27,771 bases of DNA, from assembly GCA_964358485.1 (NCBI GenBank), contig CAYHPY010000045.1, positions 1-27,771 on the forward strand. The letters run 5' to 3'. Source of the DNA: CAYHPY01 sp964358485 (GTDB taxonomy: Bacteria; Elusimicrobiota; Elusimicrobia; UBA1565; UBA9628). The translations under genes were made by a program, and so were the position numbers. Positions 21,901 through 27,771 of the stretch are shown here, one piece after another; within the stretch, counting starts at the first letter, position 1; every line of letters starts with the position of its first letter. Under the pieces are notes generated by a model, which did not search any database, was not told the origin of the DNA, and worked only from the letters and a program-made list of their open reading frames with translations.

Positions 21901-23202
21901 GTCCGGGGTCACGATCATCATCTCGCCCTTCTCGGCCTCGAAGAAGGTTCCCAGAAACCGTCCCGAGATTTTCCCGGTCGCGGGGTCGGGAGCGTAGGAA
22001 AAGACTTCCTGACCGCCGACCGTTTTCCGGAAGGACCCTTTCGCGCGGTCTTCGACGACGGCGGTGCGGCCGTCGGCCGAGACGGCCTCGGACACCCCAT
22101 CCATGCTCTCGTAGCGGCTGCTGCCGTCCTTGTAGCGCACGAAATAGCCCATGCGGGGCTTGCCGTCGGGCCCGACGGTCCGGACCTCTTTTTCGGCGAT
22201 GTTGGGATTATCCCGGAAGGTCTCCGCCGCGTTGACGGCGAAGAAACGCTCCTTGGCCCAGGCCGAGGTCATCGGCAGTTCGGACATGGCCGCGTAGAAA
22301 GAAAGCTTGAGCCGGGCCTCCATGGCCGAGCCGGGATCGGCCGCGGCGGGAGATTTTTCTCCGGGGGCCGGGACGGCGATTTTGCGGGCCGCGATGGCTT
22401 GCAGTTGGGAGTCCACCGCCCCCAGGCGCTCGGACACGCGGGCCTGGTGCTCCTTGGGCAGAAGCCGCTGGGTCTCCTGGATCAGGGAAAGGGTCGTCTC
22501 CAAGGGAAGGGTGCCGAAGCCCGCCTCGAGCAAATCCTTGCGCCCGCTGAAATCCTTGAGCAAAGTGTCGAAGGCGGCGGCGGCCTCGTCGTAGCGCTTG
22601 CCCTGGGCGAGTTGGTGGATATCGGCGAGCCGTTTATTCCGTTCTAAAAAATCTTTCTCCGCCGATTGGCTCAGCCGGGCCCCTTTTCCCAGGAAGGACA
22701 GCCACTGCCCGGCGGTGAAGGGGCTGCCGTCCGATTTCAAAAACCGCCCGCCACGCCACACGACCCCGTTCTCCTGGAACCGGGTTTGAAGAGCCAGGTA
22801 GCGCCCGACGACCAGTTCGGTTTCGCCGGAGGTCACCCCGAAGCGCGGGGCCAGGCCCCGCACGGCCCGGGAGAGGTCCGCCGGAGGGGAGGAAATGAGT
22901 CGAGCAGTAAAGTCCGAGAAAGCCTTATGGAGGTCCTCATAGGCGGTCCAGGCCTGAACCAGCTCGGGAGAGGGGCCCGCCGCCGCCGCGAATTCCTTGC
23001 CGAGAACGTCCCGCTCCGAGGGAAGGCCCGGCAAGGCACCGGCGAACCGGTCGGAAAGCTCCGTGCGCGCCCGATCGATGCGTTCGGCCAGAGGGGGGGC
23101 CGACTCCTGGGCTTGCAGGAGGGGGGCGGCCAATGGGGAAAACGCCAATTCGAAGGCAAGAAAAAGGCGAATCGCCCGCGGGACAAGACTCGGCGTCTTC
23201 AT
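18946..23202 (-). CDS. Giant secreted polymorphic-toxin-like protein with CdiA-type tRNase module
   Basis: This 1418-residue protein has a signal peptide (about 1-31, ending PLLQAQ). Residues about 32-1000 are unique. They include two hydrophobic, Gly/Ala-rich stretches at about 690-720 and 840-880 that resemble pretoxin membrane-passage segments. At about 1000-1024 a Pro/Lys linker (PLKPAPLKPVPEKP) leads into a module (about 1025-1150). It matches CdiA C-terminal tRNA-nuclease domains: ENIRALTRQNQAAELLAKNGY, GADFIL, FDCYAPETPRVRNIW (FDC near 1068), KKQADSIVLDMRDS and WPIQGLRDV. A second Pro/Lys linker follows, then a C-terminal domain (about 1180-1418) with FYSGG (about 1281), HFWGVQ and ASYGATRAL that loosely recalls ADP-ribosyltransferase folds. 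Homologous toxins cleave tRNA in neighbours. Here the module is internal, not terminal, which is unusual. Target and activity are inferred. Confidence 0.72.
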   Translation of the reverse strand: MKTPSLVPRAIRLFLAFELAFSPLAAPLLQAQESAPPLAERIDRARTELSDRFAGALPGLPSERDVLGKEFAAAAGPSPELVQAWTAYEDLHKAFSDFTARLISSPPADLSRAVRGLAPRFGVTSGETELVVGRYLALQTRFQENGVVWRGGRFLKSDGSPFTAGQWLSFLGKGARLSQSAEKDFLERNKRLADIHQLAQGKRYDEAAAAFDTLLKDFSGRKDLLEAGFGTLPLETTLSLIQETQRLLPKEHQARVSERLGAVDSQLQAIAARKIAVPAPGEKSPAAADPGSAMEARLKLSFYAAMSELPMTSAWAKERFFAVNAAETFRDNPNIAEKEVRTVGPDGKPRMGYFVRYKDGSSRYESMDGVSEAVSADGRTAVVEDRAKGSFRKTVGGQEVFSYAPDPATGKISGRFLGTFFEAEKGEMMIVTPDGQKLLIAKGLDKEGKPVVARWYASKENGFYLPGALGSIRKTWAPGNTHTDILLDPALLKASVGAAPDLSGIPENYLDKPVRQAFENFLRDLPQFGALWENSMKQETLKYSSGGKEITQNSWVEAFYIRDRQLTLVFGKGVSVAGEAQPRPNSTDNRIVAVVDQGKGGAALKAFLFMGTSTFQWKFNPAYDRMEDFRADAEAQSSKGEVAFVLSRKYARTGQRWEITENHPVQIKQWGKWDTVKAYGSGALAGVGDAVGVVFSPFQTALYGIEGTVWLAGGALVSAADRENGAAGFAKVAGVYTLRQAKFNEWLGQGTKGQAQILETYGDARGVLNEVTRKDLDNFLDGEIEKNRSRRYGDLWRFHRDDPITYQDRAYMAAQVFGLSNMPGQFFEAGAESWQKGEKTAAVLNYAAGGFVIAGEAYVEGLGFGLAAAPFKVAAVSARTGVAAEQVTAAMVKAGTKGVQLTAAEARAVTAMKWINRAEMGVFLTPAGVGMAGNLAGWVEAWRKGDSRAMVDNFNGFYANAAGFGALGIGLIQARVSSFAAARKAAAEVPPSKSPAPLKPAPLKPVPEKPSNLQGRPAKINPAELPENIRALTRQNQAAELLAKNGYKVMQNGEKAGADFILNEGRGFDCYAPETPRVRNIWDFVREKVVDKKQADSIVLDMRDSKVTDAQLAKQFADWPIQGLRDVIMIREGKVVDFVKNGRVVLEVPAEAKAVPVKPPEPVKPLEPVKAKAPEPAAGPSPVDWIKDAAGKATPAAVKADPMLLRSVLKEGMASMSQGKSPALAQGKAAYQRGDAATIAKLQGQLNGELLKAAEAFAKSKGLKGEDFVSNGTTLDSLLGMFYSGGVEASSSYAGMKGESAHFWGVQGFKGGASYGATRALSRGRPGVLILMRNPANPIKVVQGELLNRRPELGKDFAAVVVTDGTNTIVLQKPQLEAMAQAGLNWKEFVKDQAYKQGKMGPFNEWEAWGEKLLPKQR

Positions 23203-23231
23203 CGGGATAGGGGGTCTCCGACGTCCCTACT

Positions 23232-23260
23232 TATATAGCCCCGCGGCCTTGTTTTGTCAA
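23232..23260 (-). promoter_or_regulatory. Strong promoter of the giant toxin-like gene
   Basis: On the minus strand a perfect TTGACA (23260-23255), a 17-base spacer and TATATA (23237-23232) precede the gene. Transcription would start near 23225, giving a leader of about 23 bases to ATG 23202. A GGAG sits rather far (about 14 bases) from the ATG. The -35 begins one base after the inverted repeat at 23262. Confidence 0.7.
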
Positions 23261-23261
23261 T

Positions 23262-23325
23262 AGTAATTGGGGACACCCCCCATTTTTACCGTTATTGGTA
23301 AAAATGGGGGGTGTCCCCAATTACT
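23262..23325. mobile_element. Perfect 29-bp inverted repeat, REP/MITE-like element
   Basis: Arms 23262-23290 and 23297-23325 are exact reverse complements around the 6-base loop GTTATT. The outer core contains AATTGGGGACACCCCCC, the style of palindrome associated with REP-associated (RAYT/IS200-like) transposases in many environmental bacteria; that link is from memory. No transposase is in the window, so this is a solitary copy. As RNA or single-stranded DNA it would fold into a very stable hairpin and may terminate transcription in either direction. Its right arm supplies the TAA stop of the neighbouring gene. Confidence 0.7.
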
Positions 23326-24190
23326 TGGCGAAGATGCCGTCGATCCGCAGGAGTTCCTGCCGGGCGTCGGAAAGGACGAAAAGGGCGTCTTTTTCCCAGC
23401 GGAGGGTTCCGGAAACCTTGTCCAAAATCTTCCGGCGGCGGCCTCGCCCGAAGACGTAGACGGCGTCGGCGGTCGAAAAAAACACGGCCTTGCGGGCGCC
23501 GTCGTAGGCCAGAGAGCGGATCGGAGCCGCCGTGGAAAGATGGAGCAAGGGAAGGACCCGGGAGCCGAAGGCCACGTGGTAAATGGCGCCCGCGCTGGCG
23601 AAGATCAGCCCGTTGTCGGCGGCGGCCAGGGCCGAGATTTCAAACGGGAAGGTGAACAATTTGGCGTAGCGCCCGCCCTTGCCCAAGGCGAAAACGCTCC
23701 AAAGCTTCTCCCCGGTTTTCCCGTAAAGGGCCATCCGATCCGGGCCCAACCGCTCCAGGCGCAAATCCGGAGCCGGCAAATCGAAGGACTCGGTCAACGC
23801 CCCCGACCGCATGTAGGCCAAGCGGCGGCCCCGGACGGCCATGACCAGGCCGTCTCCGTTGACGGCGAAGGAGCCCATGGCCGGATCGGGCGCCTTGAGG
23901 AGAGCTCCCCGCTGAACGGAAGTCAGACCCTGCTTCCAGCGGATCACCACCTCCCCTCCGGGTCCAAGGTCCATTCCGGCGTCCGGGCCGACCGCGCCGG
24001 CGTCTCCCTGGCCCGCCCGAAAAATCGTCGAAACCCGCGGTTGTCCCAGGAGCGGCGCCAACTGGTCCGGGGGCAGGGCCCGCCCGACGAACAAAGTCCG
24101 GATGGCGAAGGCGACGATCAAAAGAGCGGGGATGCCCAGGAGGGGGGCCAACAGCGCCATCAGGGGCTTGGGAACGTCTTCCTGGGCCAT
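23321..24190 (-). CDS. Membrane-anchored beta-propeller-like protein
   Basis: This 289-residue protein has one N-terminal membrane helix (about 10-34, LMALLAPLLGIPALLIVAF). The long soluble part alternates strands and turns with repeated blade-like units, such as GLVMAVRGRRLAYMRSG, GLIFASAGAIYHVAFGS and KAVFFSTADAVYVFG. This suggests a small propeller (NHL/PQQ/WD-type) facing the periplasm. Clear blade consensus is lacking, so the fold is a guess. The gene starts 2 bases after the stop of the secreted Gly/Met/Pro-rich protein, and the two probably form one unit. Its TAA stop lies inside the right arm of the palindromic element (23321-23323), so the original 3' end may have been altered by the insertion. 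Confidence 0.65.
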   Translation of the reverse strand: MAQEDVPKPLMALLAPLLGIPALLIVAFAIRTLFVGRALPPDQLAPLLGQPRVSTIFRAGQGDAGAVGPDAGMDLGPGGEVVIRWKQGLTSVQRGALLKAPDPAMGSFAVNGDGLVMAVRGRRLAYMRSGALTESFDLPAPDLRLERLGPDRMALYGKTGEKLWSVFALGKGGRYAKLFTFPFEISALAAADNGLIFASAGAIYHVAFGSRVLPLLHLSTAAPIRSLAYDGARKAVFFSTADAVYVFGRGRRRKILDKVSGTLRWEKDALFVLSDARQELLRIDGIFAK

Positions 24191-24192
24191 GC

Positions 24193-25464
24193 TTAAAGTC
24201 CCCAGGCCAGAGCGGCGGCGGCGGCGGGGTCTTCCGGGGAACCCGAATCCCCTAGAATTTCGGAGACGGGCGGCAGTTTAGCCGCGGCGGGGGCCTGGGC
24301 GGGGTCGACCAAGGGAGCGCCGGAAACCGGTCCGGACCAATAAATCACCTGGGGAACCACGCCGATGGCGAACGGTTCGGCTTTTCCCGCGGCGGGCCGG
24401 TACTCGTCGAATCCGAGGTAGGGAGACCCCGCCCCGCGCCTGCCCCCGAGGAAGGAGGGAAGCAGGGCCAAAAATTTGGCGAGCCAGCCGCTCGGGCCGG
24501 CCGGGCCCCGCTTCGGAAGCCCGAAATTGAAGGGATCGTTCTCCAGCGGCACCAAGTTGAACATCAGCCGAGGAGGAACCTCCAGGGAAACCCCGTCCTT
24601 TAAGTAAAGCTCAAGGTTCGTGGGGGCCAAAGGAGTGTCGTAAAGCTTTCGCAAGCCCCCGTAGGGCTCGTCCAGGTCCACCTCCCGAAGCAGTGGGGTG
24701 GTCAGTTCAAACGAATAAAGGACCGGGTTTTGAGAAGGGGGAGTGCGCAGGGACGGGACCGGGGCGGCCGTGGCCGCGGCCGAGCTCAAGGCGGCAAGCT
24801 CGGCGGCGAGCCTGGCCGATTCGGCCTCCTTCTCTTTCCTGATCCGGTCTTCCTCGGCCAATTTGAGCGCCGCTTCCTTCTCCTTGGCGGCTTTCGCGGC
24901 GTCCGCGGCGGCCTTGGCGGCGGCCTGCTTCTTGCGCAGAGCCTCCTCGGCCGCGGCTTGCTGGGCCGCTTTTTGGGCCCCCTGCTGGCGCATTTTTTCC
25001 TTCATCGCTCCGGCGTCCGAGAATCCCTTGAATTGCCCCGAAATGGATTGGATGGAACTGGCCCGGGAGGAAGAGGCCGGTCCCCCGCCGGAGTTGCCCA
25101 TCATCGGTTTGGGCGCGGCCTGGGCGCCGCCGCCCTCGCCGCTGCCCTCGCCCCCTGCCCCCGGAGCGCTCCCGGGAGGCGTGGCCCCGGGCGGCATGCC
25201 CGGCATTCCGCCCCCCTGCATCATTTTCGACATGTCGGGCATGCCGCCGGGCCCGCCCGTTCCCAGGTTGCCCATGGCGCCGCCGCTGGGCTTTAAGCCG
25301 CCGGCATCGGGATTGGCCGCGTTTCCCGCGCCGGAACAGAATTGGGCGAGCTGCGGGGCGGCCTTCAAGGCGTCGGCATTGCCGCACATTTGGCTCATGT
25401 CCTGGGCGCCCGCCGGAAGGCGCAGCCCGGCGGCCAGGACGGCGACGGCCACCATTGTTCGCAT
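24193..25464 (-). CDS. Secreted Gly/Met/Pro-rich protein with TolA-like coiled coil
   Basis: This protein of about 423 residues starts with a signal peptide (MRTMVAVAVLAAGLRLPAGA). A low-complexity region (about 25-130) follows, rich in Gly, Pro and Met (GMPDMSKMMQGGGMPGM). An Ala/Lys/Glu coiled coil (about 150-235) then contains repeats like AAAKAAADAAKAAKEKE, reminiscent of TolA domain II. A non-repetitive C-terminal domain (about 250-423) ends the protein. The start is ATG 25464, 7 bases after a TAAACT -10. A start at 25500 is rejected because it lies on the -35. I recognise no family. It may span the periplasm or scaffold the propeller-like partner encoded next. Confidence 0.68.
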   Translation of the reverse strand: MRTMVAVAVLAAGLRLPAGAQDMSQMCGNADALKAAPQLAQFCSGAGNAANPDAGGLKPSGGAMGNLGTGGPGGMPDMSKMMQGGGMPGMPPGATPPGSAPGAGGEGSGEGGGAQAAPKPMMGNSGGGPASSSRASSIQSISGQFKGFSDAGAMKEKMRQQGAQKAAQQAAAEEALRKKQAAAKAAADAAKAAKEKEAALKLAEEDRIRKEKEAESARLAAELAALSSAAATAAPVPSLRTPPSQNPVLYSFELTTPLLREVDLDEPYGGLRKLYDTPLAPTNLELYLKDGVSLEVPPRLMFNLVPLENDPFNFGLPKRGPAGPSGWLAKFLALLPSFLGGRRGAGSPYLGFDEYRPAAGKAEPFAIGVVPQVIYWSGPVSGAPLVDPAQAPAAAKLPPVSEILGDSGSPEDPAAAAALAWGL

Positions 25465-25471
25465 CTCTTTC

Positions 25472-25500
25472 AGTTTAACAGGTGCGGGGGGGGCTTTCAA
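25472..25500 (-). promoter_or_regulatory. Promoter of the Gly/Met/Pro-rich gene, leaderless type
   Basis: On the minus strand TTGAAA (25500-25495), a 17-base spacer and TAAACT (25477-25472) are followed by 7 bases and then ATG 25464. The -10 overlaps the last codons of the upstream thioesterase gene. This is the clearest leaderless candidate, with both hexamers present. Confidence 0.6.
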
Positions 25501-25969
25501 GGCCGAAGACTTCCTTCACCCGGGCCCCGTCGAGTTTCATGAAGGTCCCTGCGGAGTCGGCCAGCAGGCCCTCCGGGGCCAGCAGGCGCCCGCGGACCTC
25601 CACCAGCTTGCCGCGCTCGCGGACGATTTCCATCTCCACCAGCAGTTCCGCCCCGATGGGCACCGCCTTGCGGAAGGACGCCGAGATTCGCACCGTCAGC
25701 ACCGGAAGCCCCTTGACCCAGGCCGCGGCCCCCATGGCCTCATCAAGAACCGTCAGCACCCCGCCGCCGTGGGCCCGACCGGGGGCGCCCTCCGCCTCGG
25801 GGCCGAAGCGCGCCAGCGCGACCAGGGTTTGATCCGCGGTCCGGCGGAAATAGCGCAGGTCGATCAATTGCCCGCCCCGCTGGCCGCCGGTGAAGCTCCG
25901 CCGAGCCTCGGAGAACGGAAACGGCTCGACGGTTTCCCAGCCCGGGCCGGGAGGACGGGAACCTGTCAA
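25475..25969 (-). CDS. PaaI-like hot-dog thioesterase
   Basis: This 164-residue hot-dog fold protein has a catalytic-type HGGGVLTVLDEAMGAAAW (about 82-99), in which the Asp/Glu of LDEA is the usual base for acyl-CoA thioester hydrolysis. TVRISASFRKAVPIGAELLVE then matches the family strand after the helix. Substrate (phenylacetyl-CoA-type or a fatty acyl-CoA) is unknown. The start TTG 25969 overlaps the TGA of the potassium-channel gene (TTGA), giving strict coupling. The open frame extends far upstream inside the channel gene, but that part is low-complexity shadow. Confidence 0.8.
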   Translation of the reverse strand: MTGSRPPGPGWETVEPFPFSEARRSFTGGQRGGQLIDLRYFRRTADQTLVALARFGPEAEGAPGRAHGGGVLTVLDEAMGAAAWVKGLPVLTVRISASFRKAVPIGAELLVEMEIVRERGKLVEVRGRLLAPEGLLADSAGTFMKLDGARVKEVFGLESPPRTC

Positions 25970-26976
25970 CCGCGGACCCGTCCCTCGAGGTGCTTGATCT
26001 GCTCCCGGTCTCCGAGCACCACGAGCACCTCTCCGGCTTCGAGATTGCGCCGGGGGTCGGGATTGACGTCGTAAGTTTTGGCGCTGGGATGCTTGATCGC
26101 CAACACCAGGGCGGCGCCGCCGTCGGCCCCCTTGACCTCGCCGATCGGCTTTCCCACCAGGTCGGAATCCTCGGGCACCAAAATTTCCTCGATGCGCAGG
26201 ACCACCCCCTCGGCCCGGATCATGTAGTCCATGAAACCCACGGCCGCCGGGCGGATCATTTCGGAGGCCATGCGCAGGCCCCCGATGAAACCCGGGTTGA
26301 CCACCACGTCGGCGCCCCCGCGCTTGAGCTTGTCCCCCGTGCCCTTTTCCTCCTGCTTGCAAACCAGGCGCAGCTTCGGGTTGAGCCCCCGCGCGCCGAT
26401 GGTCACGAAGACGTTTTGCTGGTCGGTGGGCAGGGCCGCGAAGAGGCCCTTGGCGCGTTCGATGCCCGCCTCCCGGAGCACGTCGTCATCGGTCCCGTCG
26501 CCCTCCACGACCAGCACGCCCTGATCCTTCAGGGGCTCCAGACGCGCGGCGTCGGTGTCGACCACGACGAATTTCCGGTGGGTTTTTTGGAGTTCGGTGA
26601 CGATGGTGCGGCCGGTGTGCCCGGCCCCGCAGAGAATGTAATGGCCGTCGAGTTCCGCGATCTTGGACTTCATTTTTCTCCTCCTCAGGACGTCCCGCAG
26701 GCTGCCTTCCACGATGAAGGAAGTCAACGTGGTCAGGGCGTAGGTCAAGGTGCTGATGCCGAACAGGATCAAGAAAATGGTGAAGACCCGGCCGTTGTGG
26801 GAGAGAGCGTGGGTCTCGCCGTAGCCGACCGTGCCCAAGGTGATCACGGTCATGTAGAGGGCGTCGAAAAGCGTCCAGCCCTCGACCCAATGATAGCCCA
26901 AAGTCCCGGTGGCCACGGCGATGATCACCAGGCCGGCGACCTGCAGAAACGAGCCCCGGATGTCGTCTTCCCGCAT
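25966..26976 (-). CDS. MthK-like potassium channel (2TM plus RCK_N and RCK_C)
   Basis: This 336-residue channel has one helix at about residues 10-28, a pore loop with selectivity filter TVGYG (49-53), and an inner helix at about 63-90. An RCK_N Rossmann domain follows (about 110-230). Its GAGHTG (117-122) and Asp140 at the end of the second strand indicate a nucleotide-type ligand site. A TrkA_C/RCK_C domain ends near 330. RCK domains gate the pore in response to ions or nucleotides. K+ selectivity is supported by the filter. The -10 lies 10 bases before ATG 26976 with no Shine-Dalgarno. An open frame continues upstream to 27159 but lies inside the acetyltransferase gene. Confidence 0.92.
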   Translation of the reverse strand: MREDDIRGSFLQVAGLVIIAVATGTLGYHWVEGWTLFDALYMTVITLGTVGYGETHALSHNGRVFTIFLILFGISTLTYALTTLTSFIVEGSLRDVLRRRKMKSKIAELDGHYILCGAGHTGRTIVTELQKTHRKFVVVDTDAARLEPLKDQGVLVVEGDGTDDDVLREAGIERAKGLFAALPTDQQNVFVTIGARGLNPKLRLVCKQEEKGTGDKLKRGGADVVVNPGFIGGLRMASEMIRPAAVGFMDYMIRAEGVVLRIEEILVPEDSDLVGKPIGEVKGADGGAALVLAIKHPSAKTYDVNPDPRRNLEAGEVLVVLGDREQIKHLEGRVRG

Positions 26977-26986
26977 AGGGGCTGAG

Positions 26987-26992
26987 AGTATA
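26987..26992 (-). promoter_or_regulatory. -10 element of the potassium-channel gene
   Basis: TATACT on the minus strand (26992-26987) lies 10 bases before ATG 26976, predicting a leader of about 4 bases. It abuts the stop of the upstream acetyltransferase gene. No good -35 is visible. Confidence 0.4.
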
Positions 26993-27568
26993 CTAGTTTG
27001 CCGGGCGCCGGCGGAGGTCCGGGGTCGTGGCTCCCGGCTCGGAAGGGACCGCCGGACGGCCGGGAAAGGCCAATTCCCACCAACCGACGTCGTGCCAGGC
27101 CCCCAGCTTGAAGCCGACCGAGCGGTAAACGCCGACGGGATGGAAGCCGAAGGATTCATGAAGCTTCACGCTGGCCGGGTTGGGCAAAGTGATTCCGCCG
27201 TAGGCGTTGAAATATCCGAGCCGCCGGACCCGTTCCAGAAGGGCGGCGTAAAGCGCCTTGCCGATCCCCCGTCCTTGGCGGCCGGCTTCCACGTAAACGG
27301 AGACATCCACGGCCCACCGATAGGCCGCCCGCTCCCTGTGGGCGCCGGCGTAGGCGTAACCGACGACCCGCCCCCCGTCCTCGGCGGCGAGCCAGACGAT
27401 CGCCCCCGCCATGCGCCGCCGGAATTCCGCCGCCGAGGGAGGGACCGTTTCGAAGGTGGCCGGGCTCCCGAGGACGAATGGCCGGTAAATCTCCGCCAGG
27501 CGCGGCGCGTCGGAGGGCCGGGCCAAGCGAAGGGCCTTCTTGGATGGGACCCAGGGGCGTTCGATCAT
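26993..27568 (-). CDS. GNAT N-acetyltransferase (phosphinothricin acetyltransferase-like)
   Basis: This 191-residue GNAT protein has the acetyl-CoA loop RQGRGIG at 97-103, preceded by the motif A strand VSVYVEAG. ITLPNPASVKLHESFGFHPVGVYRSVGFKLGAWHDVGWWEL later matches the C-terminal part of Pat/Bar-like acetyltransferases. In this group the YR-x-G-x-K-x-G-x-W-H-D block is diagnostic. The substrate may be a glutamate analogue such as phosphinothricin or methionine sulfone; detoxification or amino-group acetylation is likely. A Pro/Arg-rich tail of about 20 residues is additional. ATG 27568 lies 9 bases after a perfect TATAAT with no Shine-Dalgarno. Confidence 0.87.
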   Translation of the reverse strand: MIERPWVPSKKALRLARPSDAPRLAEIYRPFVLGSPATFETVPPSAAEFRRRMAGAIVWLAAEDGGRVVGYAYAGAHRERAAYRWAVDVSVYVEAGRQGRGIGKALYAALLERVRRLGYFNAYGGITLPNPASVKLHESFGFHPVGVYRSVGFKLGAWHDVGWWELAFPGRPAVPSEPGATTPDLRRRPAN

Positions 27569-27577
27569 CGGGCGACA

Positions 27578-27585
27578 ATTATAAT
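27578..27585. promoter_or_regulatory. Overlapping TATAAT elements on both strands
   Basis: The bases ATTATAAT contain TATAAT on the plus strand (27580-27585) and on the minus strand (27583-27578). The minus copy sits 9 bases before the acetyltransferase ATG. The plus copy is 35 bases before the transporter ATG at 27621, so this may be a shared divergent promoter core. No convincing -35 was found for either. Confidence 0.4.
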
Positions 27586-27620
27586 GGATTTTTAACGCCC
27601 CGGCGGATTATCCTGGGGTC

Positions 27621-27771
27621 ATGGTGGACCGGCTCAAGAAGCTCCTACTGGGCAAACCGCGCGACATCCGGGACCCGGAGGTCTTTCACAAAATCTCCCT
27701 CGCGGCCTTCCTCGCCTGGGTGGGGCTCGGGGCCGACGGGCTGTCCTCGTCGGCCTACGGCCCCGACGAGG
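27621..27771 (+). CDS. APC-superfamily transporter, N-terminal fragment
   Basis: Fifty codons are visible before the window ends, with no stop. The start reads MVDRLKKLLLGKPRDIRDPE, then VFHKISLAAFLAWVGLGADG and LSSSAYGPDE. The soluble N-terminus followed by a first helix with GLGADGLSSSAYGPDE is typical of a group of APC-type amino-acid or cation permeases. The transported solute cannot be told from this part. Its own -10-like GATTAT (27606-27611) is 9 bases before the ATG, again without a Shine-Dalgarno. Confidence 0.75.
   Translation, partial: MVDRLKKLLLGKPRDIRDPEVFHKISLAAFLAWVGLGADGLSSSAYGPDE

Noticed and set aside
20503..22647. 714-codon plus-strand frame inside the giant toxin-like gene
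   Set aside because: It is opposite a clearly coding gene, has the Gly/Arg/Pro/His bias of GC-rich antisense frames, no Shine-Dalgarno and no recognisable domain.

Overview
The window is dense, GC-rich bacterial chromosome with genes on both strands, most of them separated by a few bases or overlapping. Nothing in it fixes the phylum. The mix fits a poorly characterised Gram-negative lineage such as Elusimicrobiota: a Gld-type ABC operon, a CNT nucleoside transporter, many secreted proteins of unknown function, and very short or absent mRNA leaders. That placement is inference. No rRNA, CRISPR array, prophage or transposase gene was found.

Layout. Bases 1-1180 hold an AbrB/RelE-type toxin-antitoxin pair, a 51-residue orphan and a tRNA-Arg(TCT). 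Bases 1187-3389 (minus) carry a small membrane protein, a secreted HEAT-like protein and a metallophosphoesterase, divergent from a polysaccharide flippase (3453-4928). Bases 4887-8721 (minus) encode two overlapping secreted proteins. One is a striking degenerate, domain-swapped relative of PEP synthase. Bases 8832-13020 are a four-gene Gld-type operon (ATPase, permease, GldG-like, DUF4340-like), followed by an LPP20-like protein and a small membrane protein. Then come a NupC-like transporter and a Cys/His-rich secreted metal-binding protein (14490-16488, minus), and a GT4 glycosyltransferase (16536-17684).

Bases 17654-23202 (minus) are the most exciting part. A 1418-residue secreted protein carries an internal CdiA-type tRNA-nuclease-like module between Pro/Lys linkers, and a different C-terminal domain. 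Three tightly coupled small genes follow (two TPR-like, one of about 150 residues) that could supply immunity. Its strong promoter abuts a perfect 29-bp inverted repeat of REP/MITE type. Bases 23321-27568 (minus) carry a membrane-anchored propeller-like protein, a Gly/Met/Pro-rich secreted protein, a PaaI-like thioesterase coupled to an MthK-like potassium channel, and a GNAT acetyltransferase. The window ends inside an APC-type transporter.

A recurring theme is regulatory. About eight transcription units have a -10-like hexamer only 5-10 bases before the start codon and no Shine-Dalgarno, which predicts leaderless or nearly leaderless mRNAs. Other genes, mainly internal or in longer leaders, have good Shine-Dalgarno sites. 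Long antisense reading frames are everywhere because of the GC content and were set aside.
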